Part shown: piece by piece, positions 14,519 through 25,620 of the stretch
Position numbering within the stretch: the stretch's first letter is position 1
How the letters are laid out: every line of letters starts with the position of its first letter
NCBI GenBank assembly: GCA_013433145.1
Contig: CM024175.1
Span: 10,090,516 to 10,154,515, forward strand
Length of the DNA stretch: 64,000 nt
From: Ascaris suum
Taxonomy: Eukaryota > Nematoda > Chromadorea > Rhabditida > Ascarididae
Direction: 5' to 3'
Translations under genes and position numbers: made by a program
The notes under the pieces: generated by a model
Databases searched by the model: none
What the model was told of the DNA's origin: nothing
The model's input: only the letters and a program-made list of their open reading frames with translations

Positions 14519-15229
14519 GTGACCACGGAAAATTATGATAGTTGCCTAATATTTAGTATAAATTGTGGCATTGAAAAACAGTAAAGGGCCTTCCTCTACA
14601 ATTTATCATAATTCGCATGAAGGAGCGTAGTTGATTTCTCCTCTCAAAATACCAAATTAGTCTGTCAAATCTGCTTCATTTTTTTGCATCATCACCGTTT
14701 AACGACTCTTTGCAATTTTTTTCACTGCTTGGCTTGCAATCTGCAAATGCAGTTTGAAAGTGCATCTTGTCCTCTAAGGGGAATTAAATCTCATTCAATC
14801 ATTGCAGATGTCACGAAATTTGCAGATCAAATTTATTTGTCAAATACTTCAGTTAGGTATAAAAACGACTACAGCCGATTTGTGACTTAGAAAAAATAAC
14901 GTCGACGTTTTACTTTATTACCAGTCGAATATTGTTTCCACTGAGTGCTGTAAAGGCAAAATAACTAGCATGCCATTGCATCGTTATTGCCACGCGTTTT
15001 CCACTTATCATATTGTGGCATGAGAATGTAGTAGCGCAGCCTGACTGTATGCAAATTCATTAATATACTCCAACGTAAACGTCAAATTCCTTTTTTATTG
15101 CTACTGTTCGTAAGTGAGTTGTACGGTCCGGTTGAAAGAGATGAGATTTTGATCCAGTCGTCGTTATCTTTGCCCGATTTTTGCTGACTTGGAAACTCTA
15201 AAGAGCTTTCCGCTTTATAAAGTGCGAAG

Positions 15230-18200
15230 ATGAAAGTAAAAATTGGTCTAAAAAAATTCGGTGGGATGAAAAAACTTGGAGCGGGCAAAAAATTGGGTAA
15301 AAAATTCGGCGGTAAGAAAATGGGAAAAGGAATGAATAAAATGAAAGGTGAGGTTTCATTTCAAAATACAAATCCTCATTTTCTCTAAAATGTCACTTAA
15401 TCTTGGAAAAATTAGCATTTCGACTGTATTGTTATTACTTCTCTCGGCATAATTGGCGATAAAGATTCGCACAATGTGAGGGTAGTCGACGTCAGTTGTA
15501 TTTACTATGCTTAGCAATATGCTCATCATATTACATAACAAATTACTGCGATTGATAGGTTGAATGAGTTCCAATCCTCTTCCTTTGAGCGAACCTAAAT
15601 GACCGCTTTCTCTTCACAATCGACCAGCATCCGATTATTGCATCTTCCACGTCATGTTAGCATCGGAAAGCTGCCGAATTTTGATGAACTACGCTAGACC
15701 TGCATATGTTGACTGGTCAGTTCTACAGTTTTATAAAATAAATTTAAAAAATTTTTAATAGTCTTAGCGAATAATTTGTTCTTTGGGTCGCAGTAGTACA
15801 TTAAACTCATAATGTAATTAATTGCTTTGATCGTCTAGAGTATCATCACTGGCACTTTTCAGCATAATTAAAGCATTTGTTAATCGTTCCTATAAGAACT
15901 AGGTGAAGGAAAGGATTTATCAAAGGATCAAAAATGAAGAGAAAGTTATTAAAGGTGGTAAAGGAAAAATGTCTAAAGCAAGCAAGGGGGAAAAACTTTC
16001 AAAAGGTGGAAAAGGCAAAAAATTTTCGAAAGGAAGTAAAATAACCAAAGATACTAAGAAAGTAGGCAAAGGAAAGAAACTCTCAAAGGGAAAGAAGGCC
16101 GGCAAAGGAACAAAGGCTGCTAAAGGTAATTCATCATCCTTTTTAATTGGCGTCGTCAAATTCGTTTTTACAAATTGAATCAATGAAGTGACAGATGGTA
16201 AGAAATGTGCAACATGATGTTGAATTTGAGCCGTTTAATCTTTATATGATGCCGTCATTTCCGTTATAAATGAATATGTTTATCCACGCGTATAGCGACA
16301 CATTAGACGACTTGAGGTGTGCAGCACAGGTAATGTCAACGTTCAAACCATAAGATAAAATACATTTCTGCACTGCTATAATAAAAACAAACAGCATTCA
16401 TTGTCTGCCACTTCACATGCAAAATTTCAAGCAACAAAAAAACGGAAATAATGAAGACAACAGCAAATTCTATAAAGAGTTCACAGACATAGTATAGAGC
16501 GTTCATTTGTGACCTTTTGAGAGTACTCGCGTAAATTAAATCACCTTTTGAGGTAAGAAGTCGAAAATGACAAGTAAAGGGAAGCAAGGTGGGAAGAAAG
16601 CAACAAAAGGTGAGAAACCGATTGTTTTTGTTGTATTAAAAAGAGTTTAGATATAGCATAGAATGTTGAGTACCAACAATATGGACTGTTCGAAATAATT
16701 GTGCAAAAAAAATGAAAAAAAAAGCGTAAAAAGGGGAATTTTACAGAAAAATTCAACTTCGATAGCAATTTTCCGTTTCACTACAATCAATTGTGGTTGG
16801 TAATTTCGATTATCAATAAGAAATTTTTCTGCTCTTTTCATTGCATCAAATCGCTATTAGTGCGTTGCTCATCAATTTCCATTTCGAATACAAATTCATA
16901 ACACTTTAATTTGTTTTTTTTTGCAAATTTTTTTCCACCCTCCATCGTATTTAAAAAATCGAGTTTCGCCAACGTCAAACTCTTTCTGTCTACTAAACTT
17001 ATGCCTTGAAGTAGGACAATAGAAGACATGATATTCATTAAGCAACGATTTAACTACATTACTTAGCATATTGCTTCCGTTTAATCTCTCTCCAGTATCA
17101 ATCTCTTTTCTTCTAAAGAATAAAATGGCATTGAATTCATTTGCAATCTTAAGCAATAAACACCCGATTTTGACTATAGTAGAAATTCTACCTTTTACGA
17201 AAGCGAAATTATCACTGAACGTTTTGAATAAGGAAATGGTTTCTCTACGAAATTTTGCTTGTTGAATAATTCAGCACACTTCAATATGATCGATGCTATA
17301 AATAATTCATACTAAAATACATAGGATCTGCATCGTATGACTGTAAACATTAAAGTGCAGATGAATCACTTTTGAGGTAAGAAATCGAAGTTGACAAGTC
17401 AAGGGAAGGAAGGTGGAAAGAAAGCATCAAAAGGTGAAAAGCTGGTTGTCTATGTTATATCAAAATTTCAAAAAAAAAAATTGGTATATCTCAAACTGGA
17501 TATTATTATGCACCAATTGAAAACTATTCGTGATAATTGTGAAGTTCGAATGAAATATTTCTTCAAAGCTGAAAACTGAACGCATGTTGATAGTATATTA
17601 TTAAGTCATTTTCTCTTTTAAGTCAATTATTATGCCAATTAAGTCAATTAAGTCAGCTCTTCATTTCGAAATTTCCAAGAAACATGAGTTAAAACAATAA
17701 TGAGACTGTTTTAATATTCATATTTTAGTGAACCAGTTCAAAAAGTTTGTGCTGATTTGAATAGAAAATTGACTAACATGAAATGGAATGATTTAATCAG
17801 AGCAAAATGTTTCGTTAAATTAATGGTTAAAACTAAGGTGAGTTGATACTCAGGCAAACCATTTAATCAAAATACAATTAATCTATTCAAATTCTGTGAA
17901 ATCATCTCAGCTTAATCACCAACAAAAAAATGTTTGGTTTTGCAATGAGATACGATAATCGTATCAAATTCAGGCGGCAAGAAAGCAGCAAAAGCAAAAG
18001 AAATGCTCAAAGATGTGGGAGATCAAGCCGCCGACGAATTGGCTGATGAAGTAAACGAAAAAGGTGGCGGAAAAGTGGGATTAGGATTGGCGCTTGCTGG
18101 TGCCGCAGCAGTGGCAGCTGTTGGAGGAGGTGCAGCATATATGGTCGCAAAAAAGAAGAACGGAGACAAAGAAATGAAGGAAGAAGGAAATGAAAGTAAG

Positions 18201-21200
18201 ACGAACAAGTATTAAGGAACTCTCATCTTCCGCACCTTCAATCGGCAAATATTCCATCAAATTTTATTCGTTTCTGTCAATATCGAGATAACTAAAGATC
18301 ATTTCAGAGCAGTCATTGAAAAAATCTCAACTCTTAATCAATCATCCCCCTTAATTTTTTTATACTAATTCTCGGATATTGATCAAATTTGGCGTAGTAA
18401 TGAGGAGTATCTTCTATGAAGGCATTATTGATCCAGAACATTGTGTTAATTAAGGGACAGGCCAAGTGGACTTGGTGGATGCAGATAATAGAAAAAATGA
18501 GATAGGTTGATGGCTTTCAATAGTATCGAGCAATTCCATGGTTGCTCTCGTAGTGTCTTCCTAACGCTTGGGATTACTTTTCTGAATAAACTGAAATCCT
18601 GAAAATCGAGAGCGATGTTCAGTGAAAAATATCCATCGTTCTCAGGGCAGTATCATCACAACTGCTAAACATAAACGTGACATTCGATAGTAACTGGTGT
18701 GCTCTTCAATCAGTGGTTGAATTTACAGAAGAGCTAACTGAACGTTGTGGCGCAAATGACCGTTATAGCTGGAAAGAAGCTTTTAAATTTGGATAGAAAA
18801 TTCATAGAATGAACGCAAAAATAAAGCGAGCAATGAAAAAATGAAAAAGGAGACGAATAAACGCAACAATACCCCAGCTACTGCCACAAAAATTGCCAAC
18901 AATTTGTTGCCAGCGACACGCAATCATACATTCACCAATAATCCTCAATAGTTAGCTCCATACATAACGTGGCCCATATACAGCATCAATTCGTTTTTCC
19001 TCTTAAATATATTCATCCCTCTCTTTCAATTCTCTCTTTAGAACCTCTTTAAACTCTCTCTCTAGACAGTCTTTACACTCTCCTCAGACTCCTTCTTTAG
19101 ACTCCCTTGGAACTCTCTCTTCAGACTCTCTTTAGACTCTCTTTGAAATCTCTTAGGCTCTCTCTTTACACACTCTTTTTAGACTCTCTGTTTACATTCT
19201 CTCTTTCAGTCGCACTAATCTCTCTCTCTAGACTGTCTCTTTACGACCTCTTTTTGATTCTCTTTAAATTATCTCCTTAAACGCTCTTTAGAGTCTCCTT
19301 AGACTCCATGTTTAGACTCTCATTACACTGTCTCTTTGATTCTCTTTAGACTCTCTCTTTAGACTTTCGTTAGACTCTCTCTTTACACTTTCCTCTTAAA
19401 TATCTTTGTTACCCGAAGAACGCATAGTTTTATTTTTTAGACAATGTAAAATCCCTGAAAGTGAATTTTTGAGAAATTCTGAACGTTTTATTACAATCGG
19501 GATATTGTCTGGCGAATTGCTTTTGATCAATTGCTGCAATTCCAGTTCAACTTGATAAATTTTTTCTTTTTTTTTGCATCGAATAAGCTCCCTATTAGTG
19601 TTCACTTTTTCGTTCAGTGAAATAACCCTCAAAGAACGCACTTAAGCTTTCCAGTATCTAAAAATTACCTTGTCTTTCAGTAACCGAAAAATGATTACTT
19701 TCTGAGTTAATTGTTTTAAAAAAAAAGTCGTAGAAAATTCGTGTGGAATGCAAAAAATTTTCTGAGGAAAGTTTTTCTCTTCAATAAGAACTTCCTTAAT
19801 AAGACTCTCTGAAGCATGCTGTGAAGCTCATGTTCCAAGCGATATTAATCGCAGCTTGGAAGCACATTCCAACTCGGTTCATATCAATTTATTGCCGTCC
19901 TCTATTTGTGTACTGCTGCCGGATGGTAGGAAAGGGGAAATACTGGTCGAAGCGAAGTCTACTCAAACAACTGGGTAAATGCACAAATCGGATAAAAACC
20001 ACCAGTTCACTGACTGAACAGGTATCATGGCTAACGGGTTTGAAATACGCAACTACAGAAATAGAGGAACAACGAAATATTATGGGGCAGAAAAGAATAG
20101 ATATCATCGAAGTCGATCTATGCAAAATTGAGTTGCAGCACGGTCATTCATCACAACATCTATGTACAACTATAACGTAACGCAAATTTCATTGCCTAAG
20201 AGATTGTTTTGAAAATTGGCATCGGCACCCTCTACGAGATTCTTCAGCAAAAAAATCAACACACCTAGAACGATATTCATTAAAGAAACTATGTCAGTTT
20301 TGATATTTTGTGAGATTTCAAAGTGAATGGTTCCACATTTGTGCATTTATTTCTATGCCAATTTTGAAAATTCAATAAATGTCTCATTGAAAAAATCTAT
20401 TTAAATGCATTAGAAAAAGCTTTAAATTGCTGCAAATTATCCACTGCATACTTGTAAATATCGCTAGGGTTTATCCAGCAAAAATCTGGAATAATAAAGG
20501 AAATTCTGCATCTTATTTAAATGTAGGAAAGGAAAGCGAAAGTAATTTGGTATGCAGCAGGTACGCGTGTAAGAACTGACTTTGCATATTTCAAAAGTTA
20601 GGGACATTTAAAACATACTGCAAGATGATAGCCGAAAAGGAAGAAACACTGACTTATTGACAAGTCCTAATATTTGGTTATTAAGATGTAGAGGTAGAAG
20701 GTGGTGAGCAAAACGAAAAAGATGAGGAGAACGAAAGAAAAAAGGAAGCAATCAAGCGAACCACTGAGACTGCAAAAGGCACGGCTGTTGCAGGTGGCAC
20801 ATCAAAACCACCATCCAAAATTAAGGAGGAAACTAGTGCCGCTAAACCTGCTGCCGACGGTGACGTATCACAGGGAAATAAGGATGAAGAAAGGGAAGAT
20901 GAAAATGAAAAGGAAGGTGGTGAAGACGAAGAGGAGGAGCAGGAAGGAGGAGACGAAGAAGGGGAAGGTTCGTGAATTCATTTTCGTCTGTTCAAACACT
21001 TTGCATGCAATCGAGTAAGTTAATTACTAGCTGAATTACTGCTGGCCTCACTAGTAAAAAAAGAAAGGATTGTGAAAGGATCGTAAGTGAGCATAGGAAC
21101 ACCTAACGCGGCACATTTTAAATCATTTGCGCCAATTCGTTGCTTAGCAAATTGAAGAGCAAGGTGGCACTACATGCTGATGAAGGTTTTTTTTATTCCC

Positions 21201-22919
21201 AACTTGCAACTTTTTGCAATAATCGCAATCTATCAACGTTATCTCTATTAGGCACGTGCACGAATGCGTTTCTCTGGTCATGTGTTTTGGCCGGCAATGT
21301 CCCAGCTTATGAACAAGGAGAATCCGTACATCGACATATGTAAATCCGTTTGTAATCCCACCCTGAGCCTTATCTATTACCCTGTGGCCAAGTCGAAAGT
21401 GATTATTGCATAACTCGGATTATCACTTGGGGACTTTTTGCCTTGTACGATTTATTAGTGATAAATTCGCTCCTCAAGTCACAAATAGACGGAAAGTGCT
21501 TGTTCAATTATCATTAGTTTCGTCTTTACACTCCATCATCTCAGTGAATGAAAAAGCTCATTAAGTTGCTAAATATGGCGTAAATGAGGCTTTCAGGGAG
21601 ATCATTTCGCTGAGGATCGAAAACTTCTTTCAAAAACCTCTTGTTAACTTTTAATTTTGAGAGCGCATATAAGAAAACGTGGTTTGCACAGTTCGATCGA
21701 CATGTCTTAATTCGCATTTAATAGACTAATCAAATCGCGTCTGAACATTATAGAATTTCCAACTCAACCTATCGTACATGGCTGTTAGATTTTAAATTTG
21801 CAGCATATAAATGAGGAAATGAAAAATTGAAGTGTCTTTTTTTTTTCGAAAGCGCGATTTGATGTACATCCCGTAAGCATTTTCTTTTGCTTGAATAAAT
21901 AATAAAGATTGTCGGAAATGCAAAAAACTGACGTGTTGGTAATTACAGAAGTCGATCTGAAATTACATCGTTGAGATAAGCATGTACTCGATTATTAAAA
22001 AATATCAATATTTTTGTCAAAAATTTCTTTAAATCATCAATGCAACAATAGAAATTTTCATTGATGATATAAGAAAGCAATGAGAGCATTAAGGTGACGC
22101 TTCAAATATCTCTTATTAATTAGTGAAAAACATTTTCGAATTTTAGAAAGAGAAGAATCACCTCAAGCGGATGCGCAAAACGTTGAATCAAAAGTAACGC
22201 CCAACGAAGTGAATCAACTTCGAAAGGAAAGAGTCGCTATGCGTGAAGAAGCGAAAAAAATGAACAAAAACGCTAATATCACCGTTAAAGGCGATATATT
22301 TAAGGTATCTATATCTATTGCCCGCTATAATATCGAATTTAATGCAAATTAAGAAAATCTATTGAAATTGCATTTACAGTAATTAATATGCTAAATTATC
22401 AAAATTTAAAATCCTTAATCCATTTGCAAGTGAAACTGAAAATTAGCATCGAGTACGATGTAATATCTTCGAAATTATGTCGAAAGAAATATTATTCGCC
22501 TCAATGCCAATTATTTATAATATCAATCATTGCAATTGTCTATAAAATTCAAAAAGTTCATAGCAACATAGCATTTGAATTTCGATTCGATGGCATGGAA
22601 TTCTTGGACTTCGTACTGATGAAATTCATCGACATGATTCAAGCTTATGGAATCGTCGCTCATTAAATACAAGAAAGAGAAAAAAGACTCCAGCAGATAT
22701 CTGCTCAGTGTTTATACATTTCACTCATTTTTATTAATTACCTGATAAGAAGCTCATTTGCAGGTCGGCCGTTTTGGAGCGAAATTTTTTGCTCCCTCAT
22801 CGAATGTCGTTGAAAGTAGTAGCAATGATGAGGACTTGGATGCTGAAGATGTAAAATCGGAAAGTTCAGGCGAAGAGGAGCAGGAGGAAGAAGCTGTAGA
22901 AGGTGAAGGTGATGCATGA
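15230..22919 (+). CDS. bipolar Lys/Gly-rich to acidic single-pass membrane protein, novel
   Basis: Eight exons: 15230-15347, 15955-16125, 16553-16609, 17377-17433, 17974-18195, 20686-20967, 22147-22304 and 22764-22919. They total 1221 nt in one frame, about 406 residues. The ATG follows an in-frame TAA by 9 nt. Residues 1-~135 are Lys/Gly repeats (KLGKKFGGKKMGKG; SKGEKLSKGGKGKK). Exon 5 holds an acidic helix and a hydrophobic Ala/Gly segment (LGLALAGAAAVAAVGGGAAY) with a KKK stop-transfer. Exons 6-8 are Glu/Asp-rich (EGGEDEEEEQEGG), with a Ser/Asp/Glu tail ending GEGDA. All introns are phase 1 except the last (phase 0). No signal peptide, so it is probably tail-anchored or signal-anchored. 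The 5' edge of exon 2 is uncertain: a better acceptor at 15902 leads to a stop. Without splicing at 18196 the frame ends at TAA 18215, a possible short form. No known family. Confidence 0.75.
16553..16609 (+). repeat. duplicated 57 nt exon, copy 1
   Basis: A phase 1-1 exon encoding GKKSKMTSKGKQGGKKATK. The exon and its flanks (CTTTTGAG acceptor, start of the next intron) are repeated 824 bp downstream. Confidence 0.85.
17377..17433 (+). repeat. duplicated 57 nt exon, copy 2
   Basis: Encodes GKKSKLTSQGKEGGKKASK; same length, phase and flanking intron sequence as copy 1, with 14 of 19 residues identical. Confidence 0.85.
19013..19400. repeat. pyrimidine-rich minisatellite in an intron
   Basis: About 390 bp made almost wholly of variants of CTCTCTTTAGACT on the plus strand, inside the 2.5 kb intron between exons 5 and 6 of the Lys/Gly-acidic gene. 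The many CTTTAG strings resemble 3' splice sites. Confidence 0.9.
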
Positions 22920-23334
22920 TAGTATTTCTGCCAATTTCATAAAATTCAACGCTAAAAAATCAATTTTTTCGCGGTTATTTGTGATTATTTTATTATGAGA
23001 GGAAACGTTTGCGTGCCATTCTATGCAATGCAATGGCTTGTTGTTGAAATATGATTAAACTGAGTGCAAGAAATATGATTAAACGCGCCTGTCTCTTAAT
23101 CTACTTACCTATCTATCCATCCATGTTTGTCTGTTTGCCTGTTTAGCGTCTTCAAGTGGGGAACAAATGATTGACTGCAGCCAGGAACGCGAAATTTAGC
23201 CGCACAGTGTAGACCACATGATGGTATACCACGTCTTGTGGCGTGCATCGTACCACACAAAAGTTTCTAACTTCAGCTTCTATGGCTTCCATGATGAAAC
23301 TGCCAGACACGTAGATAGGGATAGTCACAAATAC

Positions 23335-23336
<2 letters not shown>

Positions 23337-23404
<68 letters not shown>
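23337..23404. repeat. (TA)n microsatellite, ~68 bp
   Basis: Alternating T/A run in intergenic DNA, followed by degenerate ATATGTATATA. Confidence 0.97.
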
Positions 23405-23407
<3 letters not shown>

Positions 23408-24411
23408 ACGATATATGTATATATACACATATATATCTACACATTACCTATCCATAGTGAGCTTTTGCAATTTGACCTAAGTAAACTTTGAAAAAAAGAA
23501 ATCGTTTGTGAGAGATGCATATGCGCAATCGGAAGAGCTCAAACATCACTACATCTGTTTAGCTATTTGATACATTTCAATGAAACGATTAAGTCTATGA
23601 AGAAGAACTGTAAAAGCACAATTACTACAGCTCATTTGATTGTTTTCCCATTTATCAAAAATCAACGAGCGAAAACGATTTGGAAACAAAGATTTTAAAA
23701 AAAGTTCTTGAAGAACGTCGTTGCATCGAGTATGCATGAAAATCAGCACAACTACACCACACTTATAACTATGAGGAGCAATGTAAAAAATTGCATCATA
23801 AATCTTCTATCATTTTTGGTATTTTTAGACATTTGGATTCAAAGAGATTGTAAATTTATAAGTTTTCTTCACTGAAAGATGTTTAAGTATTTCATTTTGT
23901 GTCCTCTTTCATTCTTGTTTGAATCGATCAAGGAGGAGATATTGAGTTAATCGAAAGCCGTTTCATTGGATTTGAACGAAATGAAAGTGATAATGATATT
24001 CATATTTGCTGCAGTGAAAATTCAGAAGAGTTTTAGTATCGCAGATGAAATCCCACATTTGAAATTTCCTTCCATCTCTTCTCAACTCAATGAAAGAGGC
24101 AGCATGAAATTTGCGCAGGAGGAAAATTGCTTCTAGCTGTATTGATAATGACATAAAGGAACCGTTTCTGGACAGCAACGAAAGCTATGTGCCTATCTCG
24201 ACGATATCCTTACGGGTTTTGCCTTCATTCGTTATAAAAGAAAAAAATACAGTACCAAAAAAACCAATCAAATGTTGAACGCACGGCTTTAGATTTGTAT
24301 CGTATACTTTGGTTAAAAAATACAGTACTGGTATTTATGTTGCAATATAGTAAAGTTTTTAATATGGATATCTATCTTTTCGAAATGCTTTATTTAGCTC
24401 TCAGTGAACAA

Positions 24412-25085
24412 CTAGTAGCTAACATTTTCATCGTCTGAATTGTTTACTGCTATTTCCGCCTCGTACTCTTTAATCGCTTTTTGAAAAGCGTGACATCTCG
24501 TGCTTATTTTTTTTTCAATGGAGCAAAAGCCATATTTTGCATGAGTCAGCCAACATTCTCTGCGTACCGACGATCCGTCTATGCATAAACTCTCTAAAGT
24601 TTTTAATTAAGCTCGTTTAATTGCCTCTGCGTAGCGATAATGATCGGGTAATTTATTCAAACCCAAGAATGCGTTCGTTGCACTAAGCGAATCTTTGACA
24701 CCATTTCCGCCCCAAACGTCAATAACGACCGATGGTTTTACCGATGCTTTCATGTGTGCCAAAATTCTTTAATTGGTCTTTTCCAATTTCCCCTTGAGAA
24801 GACAACAAAAACCTCCTTGAGAATCTGGAAGGACGAATTCTGGATTTAGCAAATATCGGAACACTCACGAAGCGCATGGCTTAGATAAAGCTTTAGAGAC
24901 ATATTCTGCAACACAGGCTATATTTGGAAAGTCACTAGGCGATGCTTCTCTTCTGCGTAATCTGGACCTTTCCCATGACTCTGCAAGAGTTGTTATCTGG
25001 AGATGCCAGTTCATCGGACGTTTTGGGGAGCTGAGTGTGTTCACAAGATTTGCATATTCGGCTACAAAGAGGTGAATATGGTAAG
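24412..25085 (-). pseudogene. minus-strand coding region with an in-frame stop, unknown family
   Basis: One minus-strand frame is coding-like over about 670 bp. The upstream part, ~25085-24869 (FVAEYANLVNTLSSPKRPMN), ends at a consensus donor TC|GTGAGT; an in-phase acceptor near 24767 leads into 24766-24610 (KASVKPSVVIDVWGGNG ... LPDHYRYAEAIKRA). A TAA at 24607-24609 then breaks the frame, which goes on for 64 more codons to TAG at 24412 and includes cysteines in C-x9-C-x9-C spacing followed by an acidic tail (KEYEAEIAVNNSDDENVSY). An intron across the TAA would be only ~20 nt. It is either a recent pseudogene, a true C-terminus at the TAA with chance openness beyond, or an unusual tiny intron. 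An alternative frame also stays open over 24900-25120. Confidence 0.4.
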
Positions 25086-25383
25086 TCAGGCATATTCACT
25101 GAAGGTCTCAAACGCGCAGAAATAGCCGCACATTTTCATACAATTATTTTGTTCATTTCAAATACCAGTAAAAGGAGAGGCATAGCGATTCAACGCCCTA
25201 ATTTTAAATTATGGAAGCGCAACAACACCAATAATTTTGAATTCGGAAAGAACTGAAGCACATTTGAAAAATGATGCGATATTCTTGTGTTTTGATTCGA
25301 AAATTGTTTCAATGCTTTATTCGTACTTGTACGATTCCTCAAAAATTAAGCTGTACTATATTTATACTTTACTAAGGTGAAGT

Positions 25384-25398
25384 GGGGGGGGGGGGGGG
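25384..25398. repeat. poly-G run
   Basis: Fifteen consecutive G bases, intergenic, about 50 bp upstream of a small secreted-peptide ORF. Confidence 0.95.
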
Positions 25399-25449
25399 AG
25401 TCTGATTAATAGAGTACTATACTGTGTCTAGTATAAATACAAGTGCAAT

Positions 25450-25620
25450 ATGAATCTTGTAATGCTTTCAGCAATGATAACATTATTACTAGCAATCCCA
25501 TCATTTAGCAACTTATTTGATGAAATTGACAATAGCGAAAACTGTAAAATAATTCTAAGACGATTCATTAAATGCATGCGTAACATCTCATCTTCAAGAC
25601 TGCAATATAAAAGAGCTTAA
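25450..25620 (+). CDS. 56-residue secreted peptide with two cysteines (candidate)
   Basis: An ATG opens a classical signal peptide (MNLVMLSAMITLLLAIPSFS, likely cleaved near residue 20), then an acidic stretch (NLFDEIDNSEN) and C-x9-C (CKIILRRFIKC), with a basic C-terminus ending KRA and TAA at 25618. Small two-cysteine secreted peptides occur among nematode neuropeptide-like and defence peptides, but no family signature is present. TATAAATA lies about 20 nt upstream of the ATG, too close to be its core promoter unless translation starts on a short leader. Hydrophobic starts are common by chance in AT-rich DNA, so support is moderate. Confidence 0.35.
   Translation: MNLVMLSAMITLLLAIPSFSNLFDEIDNSENCKIILRRFIKCMRNISSSRLQYKRA

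Noticed and set aside
16190..16200. A 3 nt micro-exon (GACAG|ATG|GTAAGA) between exons 2 and 3 of the Lys/Gly gene
   Set aside because: Phase-compatible and with perfect sites, but a 3 nt exon is too small to accept from sequence alone.
19821..20180. 119-codon plus-strand frame in the intron of the Lys/Gly-acidic gene
   Set aside because: No ATG near its start, no splice partners, and a length near chance expectation; also antisense-adjacent to another random-looking frame (19396-19641, minus).
22388..22666. 92-codon ATG frame between exons 7 and 8 of the same gene
   Set aside because: It lies wholly in a 459 bp intron with good splice sites on both sides; Ile/Phe-rich composition suggests chance.
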